The notes under the pieces were generated by a model. That model searched no databases, was not told the origin of the DNA, and saw nothing but the letters and a program-made list of their open reading frames with translations. From Gammaproteobacteria bacterium (GTDB lineage Bacteria > Pseudomonadota > Gammaproteobacteria > Competibacterales > Competibacteraceae), in NCBI GenBank assembly GCA_020846135.1, contig JADLEK010000064.1, positions 1 through 64,000 on the forward strand: 64,000 nt of DNA. Reading direction: 5' to 3'. Both the position numbers and the translations under genes were made by a program. Position 1 is the stretch's first letter, and each line of letters opens with the position of its first letter. Below are positions 56,059 through 64,000 of the stretch, piece by piece.

Positions 56059-56570
56059 GGTGAGTTAGGTGGGTCTCCATAGGGGTCGGAATAGCCGAGT
56101 CCGGCCAGGATTTGGATTTCCAGCGACTCCATCGCTTCGGCCTGAATTTCATCATGATCATAGCCGAGCAGATGCAGAACGCCATGAATGACCAGGTGCG
56201 CCCAGTGCGCCGGCGGCGGTTTGCCCTGACTGACCGCCTCGCGCAGCACCACCGGGGCGCAAATCACGATGTCGCCCAGGAGCAAACTCGGCACTTCCGG
56301 CGGCGCTTCAAACGGGAAGGACAATACATTGGTCGATCCCTGCTTATGGCGGTAAGTCTCGTTCAGAGCAGCGCTTTCGACCTCATTGACAATGCGGATC
56401 GTGATTTCAGCATCCTGGTGATATGCCGCGCCGACCAGCGCTGCTTCCGCCCAGCGTTGAAAATCGGTCGCTGCGGGCAGCCCCGGCATTTCCAGGGCGA
56501 TTTGTAAATCCAGTTCCAGTTTCAAGTGGGAGGGTCCTGTGGGTGGGCGTGCATGAAGGTCAAGAGTCAT
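56055..56570 (-). CDS. ybeY: endoribonuclease YbeY
   Basis: A 171-residue metal-dependent RNase for 16S rRNA 3' maturation and ribosome quality control. The zinc motif is [17 protein letters not shown] (three His). The start [14 protein letters not shown] and the segment [18 protein letters not shown] are typical. It is slightly longer than average (about 155). It overlaps ybeZ and corC by 4 bases at each end. Confidence 0.96.
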   Translation of the reverse strand: MTLDLHARPPTGPSHLKLELDLQIALEMPGLPAATDFQRWAEAALVGAAYHQDAEITIRIVNEVESAALNETYRHKQGSTNVLSFPFEAPPEVPSLLLGDIVICAPVVLREAVSQGKPPPAHWAHLVIHGVLHLLGYDHDEIQAEAMESLEIQILAGLGYSDPYGDPPNSP

Positions 56571-57565
56571 TGCGACAGGCCGAGTTTTTCCTGCTCAAGA
56601 TTTTGCTCATAAATCTGGTAGGCGCTGACAATCCGCTGCACCAAGGGATGCCGCACCACGTCGCGGGCATTGAAAAAGGTCATGCTGATACCCTCCACAT
56701 CATTGAGAATCTGCAAAACCTGCCGTAGCCCCGACGCGATATGGCGCGGCAAATCCACTTGGGTGACATCGCCGGTCACCACCGCCGTCGAGCCAAACCC
56801 GATCCGGGTCAGAAACATTTTCATCTGTTCGACCGTGGTGTTCTGGGCTTCGTCGAGAATGATAAAGGAGTCATTCAGGGTCCGGCCGCGCATAAACGCC
56901 AGTGGCGCGACTTCAATCACATTGCGTTCGATCAGTTTGGCAACTCGCTCGAAGCCCAGCATTTCATACAGGGCGTCATACAATGGCCGGAGATAGGGAT
57001 CGATTTTCTGCGCCAGATCGCCGGGCAGAAAGCCCAGCCGCTCGCCGGCTTCCACCGCCGGACGCACCAGAATCAACCGCCGCACCGCATTGCTTTCCAG
57101 CGCATCGACCGCACAGGCGACGGCCAGATAGGTTTTGCCGGTGCCCGCCGGGCCGACTCCGAAGTTGAGATCGTGATGCTGGATGTTCCACAGATAACGC
57201 TGCTGATTGGGACCGCGACCGCGAATCAGCCCGCGCCGGGTCCGGATCAAGACCTCATCGGTATCGGCCTCGGTGTCCGCCAACAGCGCGTCGGCCCCGG
57301 CTTCCTGGAGATAGAGATGCACTCGCGCCGGGGTCAGTGGCTCCTCGCGGGTGCTTTGATACAGCGCCTCCAGCAATGCTGTGGCGAGGCTGACTGCGTG
57401 GGGTTCGCCAATGATCCGGAACTGGTGGCCGCGATTGTTAATTTCGACCCCCAGGCGGCGTTCGATCTGGCGCAGGTGTTCGTCCAACTGGCCGCACAGA
57501 TTGGCCAGCCGTTCGTTATCCGCAGGTTCGAGCAACAAGTCCTGAAAATGAGCGGCAGGAGTCAT
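56567..57565 (-). CDS. ybeZ: PhoH-like ATPase YbeZ
   Basis: A 332-residue protein. The N-terminus is KH-like ([20 protein letters not shown]). The PhoH domain has Walker [15 protein letters not shown] and Walker [13 protein letters not shown], and RGRTLNDSF is conserved. It binds RNA and partners YbeY. It overlaps miaB and ybeY by 4 bases each (ATGA). Confidence 0.96.
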   Translation of the reverse strand: MTPAAHFQDLLLEPADNERLANLCGQLDEHLRQIERRLGVEINNRGHQFRIIGEPHAVSLATALLEALYQSTREEPLTPARVHLYLQEAGADALLADTEADTDEVLIRTRRGLIRGRGPNQQRYLWNIQHHDLNFGVGPAGTGKTYLAVACAVDALESNAVRRLILVRPAVEAGERLGFLPGDLAQKIDPYLRPLYDALYEMLGFERVAKLIERNVIEVAPLAFMRGRTLNDSFIILDEAQNTTVEQMKMFLTRIGFGSTAVVTGDVTQVDLPRHIASGLRQVLQILNDVEGISMTFFNARDVVRHPLVQRIVSAYQIYEQNLEQEKLGLSQ

Positions 57566-58902
57566 GCCGGTTCAGCCGCAACCATCAGTCGACCCCGCAG
57601 GGAATTGGGCAACGCTTCAGTAATCACCACTTCAGCAAACTGGCCGATCAGCGCCGATGGTCCGTCGAAATTGACCACCCGGTTATTTTCGGTGCGCCCG
57701 GCCAGTTGCCGCTCATCCTTGCGCGAGGGCCGATCGACCAGAACCCGTTGCACCGTGCCGATCATGCGGCGACTGATCGTTTGCGCTTGAGCTTCAATCC
57801 GGGTTTGCAACTGCGCCAGCCGCTCTTTCTTCATCGGGAGCGGGGTTAAATCCGGCTGACTGGCGGCAGGGGTGCCGGGTCGGGGACTGTAAAGGAAACT
57901 GAAGCTGTGATCGAAGCCAATGTCGTCAATCAGGGTCATCGTGGCGGCAAAATCTAGTTCGGTTTCGCCGGGGAAACCAATGATGAAATCGGTCGACAGA
58001 CTGATGTCGGGGCGCACCGCCCGCAGCTTGCGGACCTTGGCCCGATATTCGAGTACCGTATGGCCGCGTTTCATCAAGGCCAGAACCCGGTCGGAGCCGC
58101 TTTGCACCGGCAAATGCAGGTGGCTGACCAGTTGCGGGACCCGGACGTAGGTTTCAATCAGCCGGTCGGAAAATTCCACCGGGTGCGAAGTGGTGTAGCG
58201 AATCCGGTCAATGCCGGGCACGGTGGCGACGTGTTCGATCAGCAGCGCCAGATCGGCGGTTTCGTCCTCATCCAGCGCTCCCCGATAGGCATTGACGTTC
58301 TGACCGAGCAGGGTAATTTCACGCACCCCCTGGGCCGCCAGCGCCGCGACTTCGGTCAGTATATCCGTCAGGGGCCGGCTGACTTCCTCGCCACGGGTGT
58401 AGGGCACCACGCAGAACGTGCAGTATTTGCTACAGCCTTCCATGACCGACACGAAGGCGGTAGGACCTTCAGCGCGCGGTTCCGGCAGCCGGTCGAATTT
58501 TTCGATTTCGGGGAAGGAGACATCGACCACTGGCGGTTGCCCAGCCCAGATCGCGTCCAGCATTTCCGGCAGCCGGTGCAGGGTTTGCGGACCGAACACC
58601 ACGTCTACTTGCGGGACTCGTTCGCGCAGCGCTGCGCCTTCCTGGCTGGCGACGCAGCCACCGACCCCGATCACCACGCCAGGGCGTTGCGCTTTCAGCG
58701 CCTTCCAAATTCCGAGTTGCGAAAACACCTTCTCCTGGGCCTTTTCGCGGATCGAGCAGGTATTGAGGAGCAGCACGTCGGCTTGATCGGGATCGTCGAT
58801 GCGCTCCAGACCGTGGGCTACCCGCAAGACGTCCGCCATTTTGGCGGAGTCGTATTCGTTCATCTGGCAGCCGTGGGTTTTGATATACAGTTTGCGGGTC
58901 AT
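57562..58902 (-). CDS. miaB: tRNA-2-methylthio-N6-isopentenyladenosine synthase MiaB
   Basis: A 446-residue radical-SAM methylthiotransferase modifying A37 of tRNAs. The N-terminal UPF0004 domain supplies three Cys ligands ([31 protein letters not shown]). The radical-SAM cluster is [17 protein letters not shown]-terminal TRAM domain follows ([20 protein letters not shown]). It is the first gene of the ybeZYX-lnt operon. Confidence 0.97.
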   Translation of the reverse strand: MTRKLYIKTHGCQMNEYDSAKMADVLRVAHGLERIDDPDQADVLLLNTCSIREKAQEKVFSQLGIWKALKAQRPGVVIGVGGCVASQEGAALRERVPQVDVVFGPQTLHRLPEMLDAIWAGQPPVVDVSFPEIEKFDRLPEPRAEGPTAFVSVMEGCSKYCTFCVVPYTRGEEVSRPLTDILTEVAALAAQGVREITLLGQNVNAYRGALDEDETADLALLIEHVATVPGIDRIRYTTSHPVEFSDRLIETYVRVPQLVSHLHLPVQSGSDRVLALMKRGHTVLEYRAKVRKLRAVRPDISLSTDFIIGFPGETELDFAATMTLIDDIGFDHSFSFLYSPRPGTPAASQPDLTPLPMKKERLAQLQTRIEAQAQTISRRMIGTVQRVLVDRPSRKDERQLAGRTENNRVVNFDGPSALIGQFAEVVITEALPNSLRGRLMVAAEPA

Positions 58903-58984
58903 GGGAATTATTTAGCAATAACAAGGCGCAAAGACTATAGCATTGCCAGTGAAGGGGCGCTAGAAATCCCTTTCGATCCAACTT

Positions 58985-59090
58985 TTACCACACCAGCCGT
59001 TCCAGTCCAATGCACGCGATCGCATGAGTATGCAATCGGCGCGGTGGGTCCAGCAGCTCGAAAATCGGCAATACCGTAGGGAAAATTCAT
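58985..59090 (-). pseudogene. fossil of an AAA/PD-(D/E)XK gene: only the two ends remain
   Basis: Reading from 59090, the first ten codons give MNFPYGIADF, identical to the start of the 8733-10502 protein. In another frame the end reads LHTHAIACIGLERLVW and stop at 58985, matching LQTHAVVGIGLERLVW of that protein. About 1.66 kb of interior is missing and the ends are out of frame. The about 30 bases upstream of the start are also similar to those before the intact gene (a shared GAAAATGG). Confidence 0.85.
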
Positions 59091-59144
59091 GATTCATTGC
59101 CTGGCAGAAAATGGTGGTTTTTTCCTCATTGCTCGGTTTTTTCA

Positions 59145-59828
59145 TCAGTTCACAGCTTTATATACAGTCTCTTCGCGACAAGTCAGCCGATAGACCTTTT
59201 CCAACAGCCAGGTCAGACCGCGCTCCCGCCAACGGGATTCCTCGGACAAGGCATCGCGGGTATAGAGCAGTTCTACGGTATGCGCCGGTTCATACAGCGC
59301 CCGAACTTCCGATTCACTGACGGCGAATGGTGGTCCGGCGAGGACCGTCTGATCGTATTCCATCGTGACCAGCAATCCGGGAATTCCGGCGGGCAGTATC
59401 GAATCCAGCTTACGCGCATACTGCTCCCGCATGGCCGGCGGCAAGGCAATCAGCGAGGCGCGGTCATACACGCCGGCGCAATCGGCAAGCTGGCGGGATT
59501 CCAGACTGAAAAAATCTCCGAGCAGGATCCGGATTTCATCCGCTTCCCATAGCTCAAATGCGCCATCCCGCCAACGGCGCGGTTCCAGGCCGTTTTCGGT
59601 AAAAAACGCCTCGACGGCAATCGGGCTGAGTTCTACGCCGGTCACTGGATAGCCTTCGCCGGCCAGCCATAACAGGTCATGGCTTTTACCGCACAGCGGG
59701 ACAAAAACCCGCTGGTCGGGCGGCAATTGCAATTGAGACCAGAACTGTTCGAGATGGGCGTTAATCTGTTGCTGGTGAAAGCCGATTTCGGCCCGTTCCC
59801 AGCGTTCATGCCAGAATGAGGGTTTCAT
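59145..59828 (-). CDS. tpm: thiopurine S-methyltransferase (TPMT family)
   Basis: A 227-residue SAM methyltransferase. The ATG at 59828 gives MKPSFWHERWERAEIGFHQ, the TPMT start. VFVPLCGKSHDLLWLAGEGY is motif I, and CAGVYDRASLIALPPAMR is also conserved. The bacterial enzyme methylates thiopurines and confers tellurite or selenium methylation; its natural substrate is unclear. It lies 43 bases after the last exopolysaccharide gene on the same strand. Confidence 0.94.
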   Translation of the reverse strand: MKPSFWHERWERAEIGFHQQQINAHLEQFWSQLQLPPDQRVFVPLCGKSHDLLWLAGEGYPVTGVELSPIAVEAFFTENGLEPRRWRDGAFELWEADEIRILLGDFFSLESRQLADCAGVYDRASLIALPPAMREQYARKLDSILPAGIPGLLVTMEYDQTVLAGPPFAVSESEVRALYEPAHTVELLYTRDALSEESRWRERGLTWLLEKVYRLTCREETVYKAVN

Positions 59829-59871
59829 TGATTTTAATATCTCCAGTTGATGGATAAAAATTTTCAGTATT

Positions 59872-61332
59872 TTATTCCGGCCACCACGCCCGGCGAGTGA
59901 ATAATGCAGCAATGCCTTGCAATAAATAACGCAAGTCTTTCAGCGTGCTATGCTGGCGGGCATAAAAGGCGTCGCTCAATAACCGCTCTTCGCTCGGCGC
60001 ATTCGACGGCAACAACAACTGGGTCGGACCAATCAATCCCGCCGGGGCCTGATCGCTCACCTGTTCCCATTCTTCCACCCGCTGGTCGGCCTGCTCCGGA
60101 GTCAGTGGTTCAGCCCCGACCAGCCGTAAATCGCCGCTCACCACCGCCAGCAACCGGGGCAGATAACGCAGCACCGGAATCGAGGTTCCCCATTCCGAGG
60201 CCGGAAAAACCCGGCGGCGACGCATCCCGAATTCGTCAAATTCCAGCCGGTTGCCGCGCAAAGGGGTCTCCTGCAACGGTGCGTTGAAGTTTTCAGTCAG
60301 CGCGGCGGCCAGCGCCAACGGCCACAATGGCAGTGACAAAGCCAACGTCAGCACCCCCAATAACCGGTTCAGCGGTTCGGCCAGCGTTCCACTCAAGGTC
60401 ACTTCGCGCAGATCGGCCAGCAGGAAGGTTTCCAGCACCGGCAATACGACACCGGTATCGACCCGAACCAAGCGGTTGCCCTGAACGATGGCGTTACGCA
60501 CCTCGACCAGTTCGCCAATGTAAGTATCTGGCAGCACCACGCTGTCCTGTAGGGTCGCATAACGGTCGATCATCACCCCATTGGCGATCACCACTTCGCC
60601 ATGCAATTCGGCGCTGGAGTCAATCCGGCACTGGTTGCCAATCAACGCAATGCCCTGGCGCAGACTGCGCGGCGAGACTTTGGAGCGCAACCCGACGGTC
60701 AGGCCGAGCGCCGCCTGCCGTCCGGGGATGATCACATGCGGAAACCGGCCAGCGGCGGCGTCAAGATTGGCCTGATGAAAGGCGCGCAACGACTCCAGCC
60801 GGTTGCAGGCCGCATCAGACAGCTCGACTGTCGGCCAGACCAGCGCGGCGGCGGCGGACTCCTCGGCCCAACGCAACGGCTCCAGCCCGCCGCGACCGCC
60901 GCCCCGATGCCGACACAGGCTGACCGGCGCTCCCGAGGCTTTGCCGTAAGCGATGGGCCGCGCTTGATCGCCTGCCTCGCCCAGAAACTCGGCCAGATTC
61001 TCCCCATGCAGTACATCGCCGCGCAGCAGCAATAATTCCTCGCCTAGCCGCAACCGGAGCCGATCCACGATCATTTCCGGGTCTTCCTCGCCCTGAGTGA
61101 GGACGTAATCCAGGCGCATTCCCCAGCGTTGACCCGCGCCGAAGGTCGCCCGCAACTCCTCGGCAAAGGGCGAAATCGCGATCACGGCTTCCCGCAACCC
61201 GGCGGCGACCAGCGCCTCCAGCGTATGTTCCAGCACCGGCTTGCCCGCCACCGGCAATAGCGCAACGCAGGCGCGGTCGGTTAGCGGCTCCAGTTCCCGG
61301 CCCAGGCGGTCGGCAAAAATGACAACATACAT
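59872..61332 (-). CDS. nucleotidyltransferase-like / left-handed helix / sugar-transferase-like fusion
   Basis: A 486-residue three-part protein. Residues 1-200 resemble sugar-nucleotide transferases (MYVVIFADRLGRELEPLT, LLPVAGKPVLEHTLEALV), but the Gly-rich loop and the PK lysine are not conserved. Residues about 215-315 form hexapeptide-like turns (IDSSAELHGEVVIANGVMI). Residues about 320-486 resemble the bacterial sugar-transferase fold (SGDLRLVGAEPLTPEQAD), but RYLPRLL replaces the catalytic DELPQ-type segment. Catalysis by either enzyme-like part is doubtful. It is 4 bases after the intact sugar transferase in the same operon. Confidence 0.7.
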   Translation of the reverse strand: MYVVIFADRLGRELEPLTDRACVALLPVAGKPVLEHTLEALVAAGLREAVIAISPFAEELRATFGAGQRWGMRLDYVLTQGEEDPEMIVDRLRLRLGEELLLLRGDVLHGENLAEFLGEAGDQARPIAYGKASGAPVSLCRHRGGGRGGLEPLRWAEESAAAALVWPTVELSDAACNRLESLRAFHQANLDAAAGRFPHVIIPGRQAALGLTVGLRSKVSPRSLRQGIALIGNQCRIDSSAELHGEVVIANGVMIDRYATLQDSVVLPDTYIGELVEVRNAIVQGNRLVRVDTGVVLPVLETFLLADLREVTLSGTLAEPLNRLLGVLTLALSLPLWPLALAAALTENFNAPLQETPLRGNRLEFDEFGMRRRRVFPASEWGTSIPVLRYLPRLLAVVSGDLRLVGAEPLTPEQADQRVEEWEQVSDQAPAGLIGPTQLLLPSNAPSEERLLSDAFYARQHSTLKDLRYLLQGIAALFTRRAWWPE

Positions 61333-61335
61333 GGC

Positions 61336-62085
61336 TCAGTAGGCTCCCCGCCCAAGTAATACTGCTGGAACGGTCTTGAGCAGAATCAGCAGATCCTGCC
61401 AGAACGACGATGATTCGATGTATTGCACATCGAGCTTGACCTGTTCCGGGAACGGGATGTCGGAGCGGCCCGACACCTGCCAGATGCAGGTAATGCCGGG
61501 AATTACCTCCAGCCGCCGCCGATCCGCCAGCGAGTATTGATTGACTTCACTAGGCAGCGCGGGGCGGGGGCCGACTAGCGACATGTCGCCCACCAGCACA
61601 TTCCACAACTGCGGCAATTCATCAATGGACGCCTTGCGAATGAATCGCCCGACTTTGGTAATGCGCGGGTCCTGCTTCATCTTGAAAATCACCCCGCCGC
61701 CAGAGTCATTGTCGGCCAGCAGCGCCGCTTTGCGGGCCTCGGCGTCGATATACATTGAGCGAAATTTCCACATGGTGAACAGCGCTCCCCAGCGTCCGAC
61801 CCGGATTTGCCTGAAGAAGATCGGCCCCGGCGACTCCAGCCGAATCAGCAGCATGATGGTCAGGAACAGGGGCGTCAGCAGCAGGATCAGTACGGCGGAA
61901 GCGGCAATGTCGAGCAGGCGCTTGAACACATAGACGCTGCCGACCACGGCTTTCCACGCCAGCCGCTTGCTCTGAAACCGCAGCCGTTGCCAGAACCCGT
62001 CCGGGCGCATCCGGCCATAGCGACGCAGCAACGTCTCGCGCAATTCGGGGTCCGGTTCAGCCAACCGGTCGGCAGGTTCGCTCAT
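61336..62085 (-). CDS. bacterial sugar transferase (phosphoglycosyl transferase)
   Basis: A 249-residue monotopic phosphoglycosyl transferase that loads the first sugar phosphate onto undecaprenyl phosphate for a surface polysaccharide. The re-entrant membrane segment is DIAASAVLILLLTPLFLTIM, then WKFRSMYIDAE, the catalytic KASIDELPQLWNVL and GDMSLVGPRPALP, and a C-terminal IPGITCIWQVSGRS. The ATG at 62085 (AGGAGA 8 bases upstream) overlaps the stop of the preceding gene. It is the only complete copy among the three sugar-transferase-type modules here. Confidence 0.92.
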   Translation of the reverse strand: MSEPADRLAEPDPELRETLLRRYGRMRPDGFWQRLRFQSKRLAWKAVVGSVYVFKRLLDIAASAVLILLLTPLFLTIMLLIRLESPGPIFFRQIRVGRWGALFTMWKFRSMYIDAEARKAALLADNDSGGGVIFKMKQDPRITKVGRFIRKASIDELPQLWNVLVGDMSLVGPRPALPSEVNQYSLADRRRLEVIPGITCIWQVSGRSDIPFPEQVKLDVQYIESSSFWQDLLILLKTVPAVLLGRGAY

Positions 62086-63407
62086 CGTTTGATCTCCTGA
62101 CGAGCCTGCTTCCAGACCCGGTAAAGAAACAGTGGATTGCCCAGCAGATAGCGTCGCCACATCCGGCCCGGCTCCTGAATCAGCCGCCAGACCCATTCCA
62201 GGCCGATTTCTCGTAGCCACAAGGGCGCACGGGGAATCCGCCCGGAATAGAAATCGAACAGCCCGCCGACGCCCATTCGCACCGGCGGCAACAATTGATC
62301 GTGATGCTCGGCCAGCCACAATTCCTGACGGGGGACGCCAAACGCAACCAGTAACACGCCAGCCTGGGACGCATTGATCCGGGCAATCAGATCGACTTCT
62401 TCTGCGGGACTGAAATAGCCGTGCTGAATGCCGGCGATGGTCAAGCTGGGATAACGGGCCTGCATATTTTCAGCAACTAGCTCAGCGATGCCGGGCCGCG
62501 CGCCCAAGAGGAATAGCGAGAAGCTGTCGCGGGCGGCGCGTTCGCACAGGCGGGGAAACAGATCAGTGCCATTGACATTGGCCGCCAGCCCCAGGCCACG
62601 CATCCGGCAGCCGATCTTCAGACCAATCCCATCGGGCAACACCCGCGCCGCCTGCTGCAACACGGTTCGATAACGGTCGTGGGTATACGCGATATTCAGG
62701 CAGTCGGGGTTAACGAAAGCCAGCAATGCTTTTGCCCCGCTGAATGAATCCAGCCTTTTCCCCTCCTTGGATAAGGAGGGGTGGCGCGAAGCGCCAGGGT
62801 GGTTTGACGCAGGCAACGTATCGGCTGCGGACTTGTTCAAAACCCGCTCCGCAATCCAATCCAATGCCGCGTCCATCGTGACATTGGCAATCGGGACGCC
62901 AAAGAAATCCAGCACCGGCGGGATCGGTCGCTCACTGCCGCCCAGCAGTCCGGCAATCAGGGACCGGATGATCAAGCCCAGGCTCTGGCGCACGCTCAGT
63001 CGCTCGACAAAAGCCCGATCCAGATCGCTTTCAGGGTCGTGGGCGATGCCGGTGCGCTGCTGAAGCTGATACGGCGAGAACAGACCGGGCCGGACGCTGA
63101 ACCGGATCGCAGCCTGGGCGGGAACCGTTGCCGCCTCATCCGCCGTCAGTGGTCGCGGTCCGGTAAAAGCCAGATCGCCGCTCAGGATATTGAACAGCAC
63201 CGCCAGTTCACGCCCTGGCAGCGGTCCGGCGAAACTCAGGCGGGTAAACGGTTGCCGGTCGCGACCCACCATTTCAGCAGGATCAAACAGCCGCGAACCG
63301 CTAATCAGCGCCAGCACCGCGCGCAGTAGCCAGATCGGAGCCAACAGAATCAGCAGAATCAGCGCCAAGGTGAGATCGAGAATGCGCAAAGCCGGAGCGC
63401 CGGTCAT
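62082..63407 (-). CDS. sugar-transferase-like / WecG-TagA-CpsF glycosyltransferase fusion
   Basis: A 441-residue protein. Residues 1-165 follow the sugar-transferase pattern (ILDLTLALILLILLAPIWLL, LSGDLAFTGPRPLTADE, IRFSVRPGLFSPYQL), but the catalytic Asp-Glu segment is RELAVLFNIL. Residues about 175-435 are a WecG/TagA/CpsF glycosyltransferase (VNPDCLNIAYTHDRY, RVLPDGIGLKI, FGVPRQELWLAEH, GVGGLFDFYSGRI) that adds a sugar to a lipid-linked acceptor. Between about residue 197 and 220 an interspersed repeat is translated (ASNHPGASRHPSLSKEG). It overlaps both neighbours by 4 bases. Confidence 0.85.
   Translation of the reverse strand: MTGAPALRILDLTLALILLILLAPIWLLRAVLALISGSRLFDPAEMVGRDRQPFTRLSFAGPLPGRELAVLFNILSGDLAFTGPRPLTADEAATVPAQAAIRFSVRPGLFSPYQLQQRTGIAHDPESDLDRAFVERLSVRQSLGLIIRSLIAGLLGGSERPIPPVLDFFGVPIANVTMDAALDWIAERVLNKSAADTLPASNHPGASRHPSLSKEGKRLDSFSGAKALLAFVNPDCLNIAYTHDRYRTVLQQAARVLPDGIGLKIGCRMRGLGLAANVNGTDLFPRLCERAARDSFSLFLLGARPGIAELVAENMQARYPSLTIAGIQHGYFSPAEEVDLIARINASQAGVLLVAFGVPRQELWLAEHHDQLLPPVRMGVGGLFDFYSGRIPRAPLWLREIGLEWVWRLIQEPGRMWRRYLLGNPLFLYRVWKQARQEIKR
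62760..62818. repeat. interspersed palindromic repeat inserted in frame in a coding region
   Basis: CCCCTCCTTGGATAAGGAGG and then GGTGGCGCGAAGCGCCAGGG with a GTGGTTTGAC tail. It is nearly identical to the 22519 copy. In the minus-strand glycosyltransferase frame it has no stop and adds about 20 residues in a loop ahead of the first Rossmann strand. Confidence 0.9.
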
Positions 63408-63931
63408 TGCGGATCACTCTTCCCAACCTGCCCGGAACGCGGCCTGATCCGGGCAGGTACGCCTACCGCCAGCGAGTTGGCCGGCACATCGCGCAGCACC
63501 ACCGCATTGGCGCCGATCACGACATCATCGCCAATGCGGATCGCGCCGAGAATTTTCGCTCCCGCGCCAATATCGACCCGGTCGCCGATCATCGGAGCGC
63601 CGCGCTCGTTGGTACGCTTGAGACCGACGGTGACGCCATTGCGAATCACTACGTCATCGCCAAACACGGTGTCGCCGCTAATGATGATGTCGCCGAAATG
63701 CTCGATTTTGAACCGCCGCCCGATGGTGACTTCGCAAGGCAAATCAATGCCGGTCAGAATTTGCGACAGCAGTTTGAGGATTTTGTAGAGGATCGAAAAC
63801 GGCAGGCGCAACCAGCGGTTTGCAATCCGGTAGCGCCAGCGCCCAAAGCGGTAAACCGCCATCACCCACAGCCCTTGCCGGGCCAAATCGCGCTCGTAGG
63901 TGCGCCAGTCTTCACGCAGATTTTCAAACAT
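63404..63931 (-). CDS. serine O-acetyltransferase-like hexapeptide acyltransferase
   Basis: A 175-residue CysE-like protein. The ATG at 63931 (MFENLREDWRTYERDL) has GAGAGG upstream. The helical start is followed by left-handed beta-helix turns (TIGRRFKIEHFGDIIISGDT, FGDDVVIRNGVTVGLKR, RVDIGAGAKILGAIRIGDDV). Versions inside polysaccharide operons usually acetylate a sugar rather than serine. It overlaps the WecG-type gene by 4 bases. Confidence 0.88.
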   Translation of the reverse strand: MFENLREDWRTYERDLARQGLWVMAVYRFGRWRYRIANRWLRLPFSILYKILKLLSQILTGIDLPCEVTIGRRFKIEHFGDIIISGDTVFGDDVVIRNGVTVGLKRTNERGAPMIGDRVDIGAGAKILGAIRIGDDVVIGANAVVLRDVPANSLAVGVPARIRPRSGQVGKSDPQ

Positions 63932-63942
63932 GGGGCTGCCTC

Positions 63943-64000
63943 TCACCACGGACGCGGCGGCGACACTCGCCCGCCGGATGTTTCATACCAGGCCTGTTCA
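63943..64000 (-). CDS. C-terminal end of the next upstream gene (partial)
   Basis: The frame open from the window edge reads EQAWYETSGGRVSPPRPW and stops at 63943-63945, 11 bases before the acyltransferase start. Spacing and strand suggest another member of the polysaccharide operon. The tail is too short to identify. Confidence 0.4.
   Translation of the reverse strand, partial: EQAWYETSGGRVSPPRPW

Overview
The window reads as chromosomal DNA of a gammaproteobacterium with high GC and long, tightly packed operons. The taxon signals are the tig-clpP-clpX-lon-hupB-ppiD proteostasis block with flanking tRNA genes, the miaB-ybeZ-ybeY-corC-lnt operon, the bpt-aat pair, and lolA, fabI and cysS. 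A K+-type membrane pyrophosphatase, a GH57 glucan enzyme and an interspersed family of palindromic repeats would fit a glycogen-accumulating Competibacteraceae-like lineage. That assignment is an inference and was not tested.

Layout. Positions 1-5.9 kb hold a SAM methyltransferase, a tiny zinc-ribbon-like protein, an orphan amino-acid binding protein, a Sel1 remnant, a putative HExxH metallopeptidase and a GH57 glucan enzyme. From 6.1 to 10.5 kb lie the N-end-rule transferases bpt and aat, a FemAB/GNAT-like protein and an AAA/PD-(D/E)XK protein. From 10.5 to 12.5 kb are a hairpin cluster and a Ser/Thr kinase gene broken by two frameshifts. From 12.8 to 22.4 kb are ftsK, an HD-GYP/DEP regulator, an MFS transporter, aroC, hppA and a CBS protein. 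From 22.4 to 28.5 kb are a large palindromic element and the minus-strand run moxR-DUF58-DUF2934-rarA-tgpA. From 28.7 to 35.4 kb are pdxST, cobO, lolA, yejBA and fabI.

From 35.5 to 46.4 kb is the protein-quality-control region: ppiD, tRNA-Asp x2, tRNA-Val, hupB, lon, clpX, clpP, tig, then tRNAs Leu, Lys, His, Arg, Pro, then cysS. From 46.5 to 53.6 kb are a sterol-desaturase-type hydroxylase, an AEC transporter, argE, and a GNAT/C39-peptidase fusion next to a RimK-like ATP-grasp ligase and a zinc-ribbon protein. From 53.0 to 58.9 kb are a lytic transglycosylase and lnt-corC-ybeY-ybeZ-miaB. From 59.1 to 64 kb are tpm and an exopolysaccharide operon in which sugar-transferase modules occur in three consecutive proteins, two of them apparently degenerate.

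No rRNA, CRISPR array, prophage or intact insertion sequence was seen. Many neighbours overlap by ATGA, implying translational coupling. The strongest unusual signals are: the GNAT-C39/RimK/zinc-ribbon locus; the degenerate enzyme modules of the polysaccharide operon; a repeat element inserted in frame in a WecG-type gene; a kinase gene interrupted by a 17-bp tandem duplication; a 106-bp fossil holding only the two ends of an AAA/PD-(D/E)XK gene; and a 121-bp nested palindrome downstream of the CBS gene.
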